A DNA stretch of 64,000 bases from Neotamlana nanhaiensis (GCF_000943555.1 NZ_JTDV01000005.1:248001-312000), one strand, 5' to 3'; positions 44,337 through 52,693 are shown, numbered from the stretch's first letter. Notes: generated by a model not told the origin, from the sequence alone. Program-made: numbers and translations.

Positions 44337-45620
44337 TTAAGACTTAAAATTCTTTTTAAACGGACGAATAATCAAACGTGCTTCTCTATCAAAACGAATA
44401 TAATTATACACCCAATTAACGAAAACGACCATTCGATTTCTAAAACCAATTAAAAAGAATAAATGCACAAACATCCATACATACCAAGCAAAAACACCTT
44501 GAAACTTAAACCTTTTTAAATCTACTACCGCTTTGTTACGTCCTATGGTTGCCATGGCACCTTTATCTTTATATTCAAAAGGCTTCATGGGTTTTTCTTC
44601 AATAAGTTCCAATAAATTATCCCCTAATTGCTCGCCCTGTTGAATAGCAGGTTGCGCCATCATTGGTAATCCGTTTGGGAAATCTTCTGTTTTCATACAA
44701 GCCACATCGCCTACCGCAAAAATATTATTAAAGCCTTTTACTTGGCTAAATTGGTTTACTTCAATTCGGTTTCCTCTTGTAATAAAATCTTCAGCATCTA
44801 AACCTTTTATGGTTTCCCCTTTTACACCAGCTGCCCAAACAACGGTTTCTGCATTAAAAGTTAAATCGGTATTAGTGGTAACTGTTTTGCCATCGTAACC
44901 TTTAACACGCACATTCTTCCAAATATTTACACCCAATTTTTCCAGAAAATCTTCGGCTTTTTGCGAGGCTTTATCACTCATACCTTTTAAAATTCGGTCG
45001 CCCGATTGTATAATATGAATTTGCGCCATTCGGGTATCCAAATCTGGATAATCCTTTGGCAAAATACCCTTCTTTATTTCGGCTAATGCTCCTGCTAGTT
45101 CCACTCCTGTTGGTCCTCCACCAACAATAACAAAGTTCATTAAAGCATTGCGCTCATGTAAATCGGAAGTCAACAAAGCATCTTCAAAATTTTCGAGAAT
45201 CAAACTTCGAAGGTTTAACGATTGTGGTATGGTTTTCATGGCCATACTGTTTTTCTCAATTTCGGTATTTCCAAAATAATTGGTTGCCGAACCCGAAGCT
45301 ACCACTAAATAATCGAAATCTAAATCGCCAATATTAGTTTTTACACGTTCGTTTTCAACATCAATTTCATCCACATTTGCTAATCGAAAATAAAAATTAG
45401 GAAAATTTTGAAGTACTTTTCTAATTGGATACGCAATAGAATCTGGCTCTAAACCTCCAGTAGACACTTGATATAATAAAGGCTGAAAGGTATGATAGTT
45501 ATGTTTATCAATCAACACAACCTGTACTTCTTGTTTTGCTAACTTTTTTGCCAAAGCAACACCTGCAAAACCACCTCCAATAATTACAACACGAGGGAAA
45601 CTCGTTTTTGGTATATTCAT
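44337..45620 (-). CDS. ndh: Type II NADH:quinone oxidoreductase (NDH-2)
   Basis: A 427-aa flavoprotein that passes electrons from NADH to quinone without pumping ions. FAD-binding GGGFAGVALAKKLA near 15-28, a second dinucleotide fold VIVGGGPTGVELAGAL near 164-179, and the quinone-linked GVFAWYVWMFVHLFFLIGFRNR segment near 380-400 as a C-terminal membrane-associated helix are all present. The AVGDVA motif (about 298-303) contacts FAD. Length is usual for NDH-2. A TACCTTTG promoter element lies upstream. Confidence 0.9.
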   Translation of the reverse strand: MNIPKTSFPRVVIIGGGFAGVALAKKLAKQEVQVVLIDKHNYHTFQPLLYQVSTGGLEPDSIAYPIRKVLQNFPNFYFRLANVDEIDVENERVKTNIGDLDFDYLVVASGSATNYFGNTEIEKNSMAMKTIPQSLNLRSLILENFEDALLTSDLHERNALMNFVIVGGGPTGVELAGALAEIKKGILPKDYPDLDTRMAQIHIIQSGDRILKGMSDKASQKAEDFLEKLGVNIWKNVRVKGYDGKTVTTNTDLTFNAETVVWAAGVKGETIKGLDAEDFITRGNRIEVNQFSQVKGFNNIFAVGDVACMKTEDFPNGLPMMAQPAIQQGEQLGDNLLELIEEKPMKPFEYKDKGAMATIGRNKAVVDLKRFKFQGVFAWYVWMFVHLFFLIGFRNRMVVFVNWVYNYIRFDREARLIIRPFKKNFKS

Positions 45621-45639
45621 ATGTAAAAAACTTTCAATA

Positions 45640-45647
45640 CAAAGGTA
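45640..45647 (-). promoter_or_regulatory. -7 promoter element for the NDH-2 gene
   Basis: TACCTTTG on the minus strand, an exact TAnnTTTG, 20 bases before the ATG at 45620. No clear -33 TTG is seen. Confidence 0.5.
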
Positions 45648-45728
45648 AGATTAAAGATATAAAAATAAAGGCATCTAAATTCATTATTAAAAATCGATTT
45701 CGTAAATTCGTACTCTAAAATTTAACAA

Positions 45729-47105
45729 ATGAATAAATACGATATTATTGTTCTTGGAAGTGGCCCAGGAGGTTATGTTACTGCTATTAGAGCATCTCAA
45801 CTAGGTTTTAAAACCGCTATTATTGAAAAAGAAAATCTTGGTGGCGTTTGTTTAAATTGGGGTTGTATCCCTACGAAAGCCTTATTAAAATCGGCTCAAG
45901 TTTTTGAATACCTAAAACATGCTGAAGATTATGGTTTAAATGTTAAAGATGCTTCGCACGATTTTGATGCTGTTGTAAAACGTAGTCGCGGTGTTGCCGA
46001 TGGTATGAGCAAAGGCGTACAGTTTTTAATGAAGAAGAACAAAATAGACGTTATTAATGGTTACGGAAAGATTAAACCAGGCAAAAAAGTAGATGTTGAT
46101 GGTACCGAATACAGTGCCGATAACATCATTATTGCTACTGGTGCACGTTCTCGTGAGCTACCAAGTTTACCTCAAGATGGTAAAAAAGTAATAGGTTACC
46201 GTGAAGCTATGAGCTTACCAAAACAACCTAAAAAAATGATAGTGGTTGGTTCTGGAGCCATTGGTGTTGAGTTTGCTTACTTTTACAACTCTATGGGAAC
46301 CGAAGTAACTATTGTTGAGTATTTACCAAATATTGTTCCTGTTGAAGACGAAGACGTATCGAAACAATTAGAGCGTTCGTTTAAAAAGAATGGTGTAAAA
46401 GTTATGACATCGGCCGAAGTAACAAGTGTTGATACCTCTGGAGATGGCGTAAAAGCAACGGTTAAAACTAAAAAAGGTGAAGAAGTTCTTGAAGCCGATA
46501 TTATTTTAAGCGCCGTAGGAATTAAAACAAACATTGAAAACATTGGTTTAGAAGATGTTGGTATTGTTGTAGATAGAGATAAAATTTTAGTTAACGATTT
46601 TTACCAAACTAACATTCCTGGTTATTACGCCATTGGCGATGTTACTCCTGGCGCAGCCTTAGCGCACGTTGCTTCTGCCGAAGGTATTATTTGTGTTGAA
46701 AAATTAGCAGGTATGCACGTTGAAGCTTTAGATTACGGTAATATTCCTGGTTGTACCTATTGTACACCTGAAATTGCATCGGTTGGTTTAACCGAAAAAG
46801 CAGCCAAAGAAAAAGGTTTAGATATTAAAGTTGGTAAATTCCCATTCTCGGCATCTGGTAAAGCTAGTGCTGGAGGTAACAAAGATGGTTTTGTAAAAGT
46901 TATTTTTGATGCTAAATATGGCGAATGGTTAGGTTGCCACATGATTGGTGCTAGCGTAACCGACATGATCGCTGAAGCTGTTGTTGCGAGAAAACTAGAA
47001 ACTACCGGCCACGAAATTTTAAAAGCCGTACACCCGCATCCAACCATGAGTGAAGCCGTTATGGAAGCTGTTGCCGATGCTTACGATGAATGTATTCACA
47101 TTTAA
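45729..47105 (+). CDS. lpdA: Dihydrolipoyl dehydrogenase (E3)
   Basis: A 458-aa flavoprotein disulfide reductase that reoxidises lipoyl groups of 2-oxoacid dehydrogenases or the glycine cleavage system. Redox-active pair in GGVCLNWGCIPTKALL (about 38-53), FAD site GSGPGGYVTAI near 10-20, NAD site VVGSGAIGVEFAYFY near 174-188, AIGDV near 297-301, and the C-terminal HPHPTMSEAVMEA with the catalytic His-Glu. The E1 and E2 genes are not adjacent, as is common. A strong terminator follows. Confidence 0.95.
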   Translation: MNKYDIIVLGSGPGGYVTAIRASQLGFKTAIIEKENLGGVCLNWGCIPTKALLKSAQVFEYLKHAEDYGLNVKDASHDFDAVVKRSRGVADGMSKGVQFLMKKNKIDVINGYGKIKPGKKVDVDGTEYSADNIIIATGARSRELPSLPQDGKKVIGYREAMSLPKQPKKMIVVGSGAIGVEFAYFYNSMGTEVTIVEYLPNIVPVEDEDVSKQLERSFKKNGVKVMTSAEVTSVDTSGDGVKATVKTKKGEEVLEADIILSAVGIKTNIENIGLEDVGIVVDRDKILVNDFYQTNIPGYYAIGDVTPGAALAHVASAEGIICVEKLAGMHVEALDYGNIPGCTYCTPEIASVGLTEKAAKEKGLDIKVGKFPFSASGKASAGGNKDGFVKVIFDAKYGEWLGCHMIGASVTDMIAEAVVARKLETTGHEILKAVHPHPTMSEAVMEAVADAYDECIHI

Positions 47106-47125
47106 TACGTATATAATATAAAAGC

Positions 47126-47159
47126 AAAGGGCTCGATTTTTACAATCGAGCCCTTTTTT
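47126..47159. terminator. Terminator after lpdA
   Basis: AAGGGCTCGATT (47128-47139 region) pairs with AATCGAGCCCTT (47144-47155) with a short loop, followed by a T-run on the plus strand and A-rich on the other side. It probably also stops minus-strand transcription from the 48-aa gene. Confidence 0.9.
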
Positions 47160-47235
47160 GTTGCAATTAAGAAATTAACCATAACCTACTAACCAAAACC
47201 ATAACATTTTAATTGCAACCATTAAGCTAGCTTAA
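47160..47235. repeat. Inverted repeat, direct repeat and palindrome in the gap between lpdA and the small membrane gene
   Basis: GTTGCAATTAA (47160-47170) and TTAATTGCAAC (47209-47219) are a perfect 11-base inverted repeat around 38 bases that hold two copies of AACCATAAC (47177-47185, 47197-47205). A 14-base palindrome TTAAGCTAGCTTAA follows at 47222-47235. No coding sense. They could be a structured 3' untranslated region of the minus-strand unit or a protein-binding site. Confidence 0.6.
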
Positions 47236-47255
47236 AATTTGAGGCCTAATAAGCC

Positions 47256-47402
47256 CTAAAGCCTATTATTTTTTTTCTTGCTTTTTAATGTTTGCTTGTT
47301 AGATTTCTTGAATACCTTTCTCGATTTGTAGAAACGAGCTATAATTATAAATATAAAAACTACCTGTATCGCAATAAAAATTATTGTGATTTTCTTTACC
47401 AT
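47256..47402 (-). CDS. 48-aa single-pass membrane microprotein with basic tail
   Basis: A short frame from ATG at 47402 to TAG at 47256. It encodes a basic start (MVKK), one hydrophobic helix of about 18 residues (ITIIFIAIQVVFIFIIIA, 5-22) and a tail of 26 residues rich in Lys and Arg (KSRKVFKKSNKQTLKSKKKN). The layout is that of a regulatory or stress-induced membrane microprotein with a positive cytoplasmic tail. It begins 32 bases after a TGTGACT-N14-GTGTCT promoter shared with the upstream sigma factor gene, which argues that it is expressed. No family recognised. Confidence 0.6.
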   Translation of the reverse strand: MVKKITIIFIAIQVVFIFIIIARFYKSRKVFKKSNKQTLKSKKKNNRL

Positions 47403-47434
47403 CTTAAACGTTATTCAATTGAATCTTACATTTA

Positions 47435-47461
47435 AGACACACCTTTTTTTACAAAGTCACA
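47435..47461 (-). promoter_or_regulatory. ECF-type promoter for the 48-aa membrane gene
   Basis: Minus strand: TGTGACT (47461-47455), 14 bases, GTGTCT (47440-47435), then TAAAT. It starts 5 bases after the mscS stop codon and points at the ATG at 47402. Confidence 0.65.
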
Positions 47462-47466
47462 GGGTT

Positions 47467-48279
47467 TTAATCAATAATTTCAATTTTTTTATTTGAGATG
47501 TATTTTATTGGGTAAACCACTTTTTTATCAGCAAAACGTACTATAACACTAATACTCTCAATAGCAATGATTACGCCTTCTTCCCCATCGATTGAAATTT
47601 TTTGTCCTACTTTAAAGCTCTTTTTAGAATAAAAACCAAGCAGTAAACGTAAAATAATATCTCGTGAGCCTAAGCCAAATGCAATAGTAAATGCAGCAAG
47701 GGCTGCTCCTAAAATTAAGAATATATTTTTGGTTATAATTTCGGTATCTAATCCTGCTTGGTTAAGGGCTAAAATAGACACCATTATTGCTAGCAAAATA
47801 AATACCACATTGCTTATGGCTTTAGAACCACCAACATCGATAGCCTTAATTAACGATCGTACAGATTCTTTTAAATAATTAGCACCATAAATACCAAAAA
47901 CAAAAATAGCTAAAGCAGTAAATATTTTAGGTAAAAAATTAATAAGCTTACTTACTTCGTTGGAGATAAAGCTTAAACCTAAAAAGTCTGATCCTATAAT
48001 TAAAAAGATTAGTATTAAAAACCATTTTACAAATATTAAAATAACCTTATCGAGCTTTAAATTTAAGTTTGAGCTTAAAAACGGTATTTCGTTTAGCTTA
48101 TCCGATAGCTTATCAAGTTTGGTAAATTTTAACGACTTTTTTACCAGAAACAACACTAATTTTAAAACAACCCAGGCTACAACTACAAATAAAACTCCTA
48201 ATAATATTTTTGGTAACGCCAAATAGATATTTGCCATAATGGTTTCTAAAAGGGTAAAGTCTAATTTAATTTTATTCAT
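47467..48279 (-). CDS. MscS-family mechanosensitive ion channel
   Basis: A 270-aa channel protein with about four transmembrane helices (near 18-40, 82-100, 113-133 and 155-210), the last being the pore-lining TM3 rich in Gly and Ala (LGAALAAFTIAFGLGSRDII, about 190-209). It is followed by the first beta domain (FKVGQKISIDGEEGVI near 222-237) and ends early, so the large cytoplasmic vestibule of E. coli MscS is mostly missing; short forms like this are common. It opens under membrane tension to release solutes. It lies in the ECF sigma operon after a 61-aa protein. Confidence 0.9.
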   Translation of the reverse strand: MNKIKLDFTLLETIMANIYLALPKILLGVLFVVVAWVVLKLVLFLVKKSLKFTKLDKLSDKLNEIPFLSSNLNLKLDKVILIFVKWFLILIFLIIGSDFLGLSFISNEVSKLINFLPKIFTALAIFVFGIYGANYLKESVRSLIKAIDVGGSKAISNVVFILLAIMVSILALNQAGLDTEIITKNIFLILGAALAAFTIAFGLGSRDIILRLLLGFYSKKSFKVGQKISIDGEEGVIIAIESISVIVRFADKKVVYPIKYISNKKIEIID

Positions 48280-48304
48280 TTTGTATGGTTTTGGTTAGTT
48301 TTCA

Positions 48305-48490
48305 TTAATCATCTAGGTCGTTATCTTCTTCTTTCTTCAAAAAATCGGCGGCAGCATCGGGGTATTTTATTACCATTAAATCTGTAAAATCTAGGGCTAA
48401 TTTTACAATATCAATGTCACTCATCACTCTTTCCTTAATGATGTCTGGCAGCTTTTCATTATGTATTACTTTTTTAAACGGATTTTCCAT
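48305..48490 (-). CDS. 61-aa acidic protein in the ECF sigma operon
   Basis: A 61-aa soluble protein from the ATG at 48490 (MENPFKKVIHNEKLP), 2 bases after the sigma gene's TGA; a TTG 6 bases upstream is a weaker choice. It is mostly helical and acidic at the end (KKEEDNDLDD). Position after an ECF sigma and before mscS is typical of flavobacterial sigma operons. It has no membrane helix, so if it is an anti-sigma or adaptor it acts in the cytoplasm. Function unknown. Confidence 0.75.
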   Translation of the reverse strand: MENPFKKVIHNEKLPDIIKERVMSDIDIVKLALDFTDLMVIKYPDAAADFLKKEEDNDLDD

Positions 48491-48492
48491 AA

Positions 48493-49065
48493 TCAAAAGT
48501 CGTTATAAATTTTTACTAATCGCTCTTTGGCTCTACTTAGCCTCATTTTTACAGCACTTTTTCCAATTCCTAATGCGTTTTGAATATCTTCAATCGATAA
48601 ATCGTCTTGATATTTCATAAACAAAATCATTTTGTCGTTTGGGTTCATAAGTTCTAAACTTTTTTGAAGCTTATCAGACTTCATACTGTAAATAACTTCT
48701 TCTTTTACTTCTTCTACTTCTTTGGAGTAGTTTCCTAAATCGTCTGCTATTAAAAACTTATCGCGGCGTTTGTTTAATTCACGCTGCACATAATTTACAC
48801 AGTGGTTGTAGGTAAAGGAATATAACCAAGTAGAAAATTTAGATTTGAAATTAAACATTTTTAACTTCACAAAAAGTTTTACAAAAATGTCGTGGGCTAA
48901 ATCTTGAGCTTCTTCTTTGTTTTTAACAAAACTCAAGCATTTATGATATACAATTTCTGAATACCTATCATAGATAACAGAAAACAATTCGGCACTTTTT
49001 GATTGAATGATTAAAGCTACTAGCTTTTCATCTTCTAACGATTTATCTATCTTTAAGTCTTCCAA
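48493..49065 (-). CDS. ECF-family RNA polymerase sigma factor, probably autoregulated
   Basis: A 190-aa sigma factor. Region 2 (about 24-95, with EEAQDLAHDIFVKLFVKLKMF near 51-71) and region 4 (about 130-185, DDLSIEDIQNALGIGKSAVKMRLSRAKERL) are complete. The start is a TTG at 49065 (MEDLKIDKSLED); no ATG occurs before region 2. It leads an operon with a 61-aa protein and mscS. The promoter at 49091-49117 has the same words and spacing as those before the 48-aa membrane gene and the M48 protease, which points to this factor as the one that reads them. Confidence 0.9.
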   Translation of the reverse strand: MEDLKIDKSLEDEKLVALIIQSKSAELFSVIYDRYSEIVYHKCLSFVKNKEEAQDLAHDIFVKLFVKLKMFNFKSKFSTWLYSFTYNHCVNYVQRELNKRRDKFLIADDLGNYSKEVEEVKEEVIYSMKSDKLQKSLELMNPNDKMILFMKYQDDLSIEDIQNALGIGKSAVKMRLSRAKERLVKIYNDF

Positions 49066-49090
49066 TACAAAAATTCAGTTCAATTATTTT

Positions 49091-49117
49091 AGACACAACT
49101 TAGTGCGCTGAGTCACA
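49091..49117 (-). promoter_or_regulatory. ECF-type promoter for the sigma factor operon
   Basis: Minus strand: TGTGACT (49117-49111), 14 bases, GTGTCT (49096-49091), then AAAAT. The TTG start is 25 bases downstream. Confidence 0.65.
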
Positions 49118-49130
49118 AAAAAATATGGAA

Positions 49131-49550
49131 TTAATTTACAAAACTTTTTATTGCCAATTCGTAACTAAGCATTCCAAACCCTAAAATAACGCCTTTAGCA
49201 TTGGGTGAAATATACGATTGATGCCTAAACGATTCGCGCCCAAAGGTGTTCGATATATGCACTTCTACAACTGGAGTTTCAATACCTTTTATGGCATCAC
49301 CAATACCAATTGACGTGTGAGTGTAAGCGCCTGCATTTAAAATAACGCCATCGTAACTAAAACCAACCTCATGGAGCTTATTTATTATTTCGCCCTCAAC
49401 ATTCGATTGGTAGTAACTAATCTCAACATTAGTAAACTTAGCTTTTAGTTCTTTTAAATAATCCTCAAAAGTTAAGCTACCATAAATTTCTGGTTCGCGC
49501 TTTCCTAATAAATTTAAATTTGGTCCGTTTACTATGATTAGTTTTTTCAT
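49131..49550 (-). CDS. aroQ: Type II 3-dehydroquinate dehydratase
   Basis: A 139-aa shikimate-pathway enzyme turning 3-dehydroquinate to 3-dehydroshikimate. Started at the ATG at 49550 (MKKLIIVNGPNLNLLGKREP), the normal AroQ N-terminus; an ATG 33 bases upstream would add an unusual extension. The family Arg/Tyr motif GPNLNLLGKREPEIYG, the substrate-binding NAGAYTHTSIGIGDA near 71-85, and HISNTFGRESFRHQS near 98-112 with catalytic His are all present. Cytoplasmic dodecamer in relatives. Divergent from xerD across 71 bases. Confidence 0.95.
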   Translation of the reverse strand: MKKLIIVNGPNLNLLGKREPEIYGSLTFEDYLKELKAKFTNVEISYYQSNVEGEIINKLHEVGFSYDGVILNAGAYTHTSIGIGDAIKGIETPVVEVHISNTFGRESFRHQSYISPNAKGVILGFGMLSYELAIKSFVN

Positions 49551-49621
49551 AAAGTAAATGTATAAAATTTGATTTTTATGCACACTATATTATAAACAGA
49601 TATTTTAGTAATTTTACCACA

Positions 49622-50518
49622 ATGAAATGGCAAACAGCACTTAAAGATTATAAAACTTATTTAAAAATAGAGCGGGGTTTATCTGAAAATTCTATTAGCA
49701 GTTACGCCCTGGATATCTATAAATTAATTCAATATCTTGAAACCAATAACTTTGAAGTTTCGCCAATAAAAATATCTTCTGAAACCATACAACAATTTAT
49801 TTACGATGCTGCAAAACAATTAAATGCACGTTCGCAATCGCGTTTAATTTCTGGTTTACGCAGCTTTTTTAGTTATTTGGTTTTTGAAGACTACCGAGAA
49901 ACTAATCCGTTAGATTTAATTGAATCGCCTAAAATAGGAAGAAAATTACCCGATACCCTTTCGGAAGAAGAAATAGATAACCTTATAAAAGCCATAGATT
50001 TAAGCAAACCGGAAGGCGAGCGAAACCGTGCTATGTTAGAAACTTTATACGGTTGCGGATTGCGTGTAAGCGAACTAATAGGTTTAAAATTATCGGATTT
50101 ATTTTTTGCTGAAGGTTTTATTAAAGTAACTGGTAAAGGTGATAAACAACGCTTTGTACCCATTGTTAATGCCACACAAAAGTATATTAATTTATATGTA
50201 CAACACATTCGTAATCACCAAACCATACAAGCAGGATTTGAAGATACGTTGTTTTTAAATCGTCGCGGAAAACAGCTCACTCGCGCCATGGTTTTTACCA
50301 TTATAAAAAACTTAGCAAAAGCCATTGATTTAAAAAAGAATGTATCTCCGCACACATTTCGACATTCGTTTGCAACACATTTACTTGAAAACGATGCCGA
50401 TTTACGCTCAATACAACTTATGTTAGGACACGAAAGTATTACTACCACCGAAATTTATGTGCATTTAGATAAAAGCCACTTAACTAAGGTTATTGAGGAA
50501 TTTCATCCTAGAAAATAA
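49622..50518 (+). CDS. xerD: Tyrosine recombinase XerD-type
   Basis: A 298-aa site-specific recombinase that resolves chromosome dimers at dif. N-terminal SAM-like core-binding domain (about 1-85, KDYKTYLKIERGLSENSISSY) and catalytic domain (about 105-290). The active residues are visible: Arg in YGCGLRVSELIG near 144-155, His and Arg in SPHTFRHSF near 241-249, His in LMLGHESI near 263-270, and Tyr in TEIYVH near 274-279. Length and single-copy context fit the chromosomal XerC/D type rather than an integrase of a mobile element. Nothing element-like surrounds it. Confidence 0.9.
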   Translation: MKWQTALKDYKTYLKIERGLSENSISSYALDIYKLIQYLETNNFEVSPIKISSETIQQFIYDAAKQLNARSQSRLISGLRSFFSYLVFEDYRETNPLDLIESPKIGRKLPDTLSEEEIDNLIKAIDLSKPEGERNRAMLETLYGCGLRVSELIGLKLSDLFFAEGFIKVTGKGDKQRFVPIVNATQKYINLYVQHIRNHQTIQAGFEDTLFLNRRGKQLTRAMVFTIIKNLAKAIDLKKNVSPHTFRHSFATHLLENDADLRSIQLMLGHESITTTEIYVHLDKSHLTKVIEEFHPRK

Positions 50519-50548
50519 AAAAGCATCCTTATTTAGGATGCTTCCATT
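50519..50548. terminator. Terminator between xerD and rny
   Basis: AAGCATCCT (50521-50529) pairs with AGGATGCTT (50535-50543) with a 5-base loop, A-run before, T-rich after. It serves both convergent genes. Confidence 0.85.
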
Positions 50549-50573
50549 TTACTTTTATAAGATATCAAGAACT

Positions 50574-52148
50574 CTATTTTGCAATGTTTACCGCCCTTGT
50601 TTCGCGAATAACTGTTACTTTAACCTGACCAGGATAAGTCATATCGGTTTGTACTTTTTGAGAAATACTAAAGGATAAATCAGCTGCTTTTTGGTCGTCT
50701 ACCTTTTCGCTTTCAACAATTACACGTAATTCTCGACCTGCCTGAATAGCATAAGCTTTTTTAACACCATTAAATCCAAAAGCAATATCTTCTAAGTCTT
50801 TTAAACGCTGAATATAACTATCTAATACTTGTCGTCTTGCTCCTGGACGTGCTCCCGAAATAGCATCACAAACCTGAATAATTGGTGCTAATAACGATTT
50901 CATTTCAATTTCGTCGTGGTGAGCTCCAATGGCATTACAAACATCTTCTTTCTCGCCAAACTTTTCTGCCCATTGCATACCTAAAATAGCGTGTGGTGTT
51001 TCCATATCGGCTTCGGCATCTGGCACTTTACCTATATCGTGTAATAAACCAGCTCGTTTAGCTAATTTTGGATTAATACCTAATTCGGCAGCCATAACAC
51101 CACAAAGTTTAGCAACTTCGCGCGAGTGCTGTAATAAGTTTTGCCCGTAAGACGAACGGTATTTCATTCTACCAACCATCTTTATAAGTTCTGGATTTAA
51201 ATTATGAATACCTAAATCTATAACCGTGCGCTTACCTACTTCTATAATTTCTTGCTCAATTTGCTTTCTGGTCTTTTTAACAACTTCTTCAATTCGCGCT
51301 GGGTGAATTCTTCCATCGGTTACTAAACGATGTAACGATAAACGTGCTACTTCACGACGTACCGAATCGAAACATGATAAAATGATAGCTTCTGGTGTAT
51401 CATCAACTATAATTTCAACACCTGTGGCTGCTTCAATAGCACGAATATTTCGACCTTCACGACCAATAATTCTACCTTTTACGTCATCCGATTCTATGTT
51501 AAAAACCGACACGCAATTATCAACGGCTTCCTCTGTACCAATGCGTTGTATCGTATTAATTATAATTTTCTTTGCTTCTTGCTCAGCGGTAAGTTTGGCT
51601 TCTTCAAGAGAGCTTTGTATAAATGCCATAGCATCATTTTTAGCCTCACCTTTTAACGATTCTACCAATTGTTCTTTAGCTTCTTCTGCTGAAAGGCTAG
51701 AAATTACTTCAAGTTGTTGTACTTGATTTTTATGCAATTTGTCTATTTCTTCCTGACGCTTATCAAGTACATCTAAACGATGATTATAATCTTTAATTTT
51801 ATCTTCTAAACTCTGACTTAACTTTTTGTTTTTAGATAATTCGCTAGAGACCTGCGACTCTTTATCGCGTGTACGTTTTTCGGCCTCGGCCATTTTTTTA
51901 TCGCGAGTTAAAATTACTTTTTCGTGCTCGCTTTTAAGTTCTATAAACTTTTCTTTGGCTTGTAATATTTTATCTTTTTTAATATTCTCGCCATCGTTTT
52001 TAGCATCTTTTAATATTAAGGATGCCGATTTTTTAGCTTCTGAAATTATCTGAGAAGCCTTCTTTTTTTCTAATACTTTTGATATTACAAAGCCTAATAT
52101 AAGCCCTAATACCACACCTCCTATCACAAATATGATTAAGTTATCCAT
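50574..52148 (-). CDS. rny: Ribonuclease Y
   Basis: A 524-aa endoribonuclease that starts mRNA decay. One N-terminal membrane helix (about 4-24, [19 protein letters not shown]), a long coiled coil (about 28-200), a KH RNA-binding domain ([20 protein letters not shown] near 225-244) and an HD phosphohydrolase domain with LLHDIGKV near 368-375 and GAHHDE near 407-412. Length and order are exactly those of RNase Y. Located at the inner membrane. A 6S RNA gene ends 23 bases upstream of its start. Confidence 0.95.
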   Translation of the reverse strand: MDNLIIFVIGGVVLGLILGFVISKVLEKKKASQIISEAKKSASLILKDAKNDGENIKKDKILQAKEKFIELKSEHEKVILTRDKKMAEAEKRTRDKESQVSSELSKNKKLSQSLEDKIKDYNHRLDVLDKRQEEIDKLHKNQVQQLEVISSLSAEEAKEQLVESLKGEAKNDAMAFIQSSLEEAKLTAEQEAKKIIINTIQRIGTEEAVDNCVSVFNIESDDVKGRIIGREGRNIRAIEAATGVEIIVDDTPEAIILSCFDSVRREVARLSLHRLVTDGRIHPARIEEVVKKTRKQIEQEIIEVGKRTVIDLGIHNLNPELIKMVGRMKYRSSYGQNLLQHSREVAKLCGVMAAELGINPKLAKRAGLLHDIGKVPDAEADMETPHAILGMQWAEKFGEKEDVCNAIGAHHDEIEMKSLLAPIIQVCDAISGARPGARRQVLDSYIQRLKDLEDIAFGFNGVKKAYAIQAGRELRVIVESEKVDDQKAADLSFSISQKVQTDMTYPGQVKVTVIRETRAVNIAK

Positions 52149-52171
52149 CGGTTAATTTTGAAATTTATATA

Positions 52172-52361
52172 TAAAAAAAGCCTGCATCAGTATAAAGTTT
52201 TGTATAAACTCCTTAAAAACAAGTTTAGGACTAACAAGCTGATCAAGGATCCACCCAAATACCGAATAAATCAATATTAGTGGCTTGCTTTTACAACTTT
52301 AACTCATCCTTTTTAAAGAATTAACGTTGAGTTTATCAAAAAAAATAACTAATACAGGCAG
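52172..52361 (-). ncRNA. ssrS: 6S RNA (flavobacterial type)
   Basis: The gap between zapA and rny folds into one long, bulged hairpin. Pairs seen: GCCTGCAT (52180-52187) with ATACAGGC (52352-52359); ATAAACTC (52204-52211) with GAGTTTAT (52329-52336); AGGA (52227-52230) with TCCT (52307-52310); CAAGC (52235-52239) with GCTTG (52283-52287); CCAC (52251-52254) with GTGG (52280-52283 region). This open-complex-like rod with a central bubble is the form of 6S RNA, which binds RNA polymerase. The minus strand ends in GCAGGC followed by seven T, giving the direction. 6S genes often lie beside zapA. Ends are estimates. Confidence 0.78.
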
Positions 52362-52387
52362 TAACTTTTGTTTATTTTAAAGAACGT

Positions 52388-52681
52388 TTAAGATTGTAAA
52401 TGTTTACTTAAAAGTTGGTTTAAAGCATTTAGTTTATCTTCTACATGCTCATTTACAGTCGTATTATCTATAGATTTCTGTTCTACTTGCGACGCAAATT
52501 GTAAGGCGCACATAGCCAAAACATCTTGCTTATCGCGAACAGAATAACTTTGCTCAAATTGTTTTATTAGTACATCAATGCTTTTTGCTGCTTTACGTAA
52601 ACCTTCTTCTTGACTTGGGTCAATGGTTAAAGGATATACTCTATCTGCAATAGATAGTTTTATTTTAAGCTTTGTTGACAT
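52388..52681 (-). CDS. zapA: Cell division protein ZapA
   Basis: A 97-aa protein that bundles FtsZ filaments at midcell. The N-terminal strand part KLKIKLSIADRVYPLTIDPSQEEGLRKAA and the helix that follows, ending in a coiled-coil, match ZapA. The last third is divergent. A coiled-coil protein lies 12 bases upstream on the same strand and a 6S RNA gene directly downstream, a context also seen in proteobacteria, where ssrS lies next to zapA. Confidence 0.88.
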   Translation of the reverse strand: MSTKLKIKLSIADRVYPLTIDPSQEEGLRKAAKSIDVLIKQFEQSYSVRDKQDVLAMCALQFASQVEQKSIDNTTVNEHVEDKLNALNQLLSKHLQS

Positions 52682-52693
52682 TGATTGTTATGC

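Noticed and set aside
49551-49583. An upstream ATG for aroQ adding 11 residues
   Set aside because: The ATG at 49550 gives the exact family start MKKLIIVNGPNLNLLG.
49622-50518. Possible integrase marking a mobile element
   Set aside because: Length, motifs and core neighbours fit chromosomal XerD; no att-like repeats, tRNA or cargo genes are near it.
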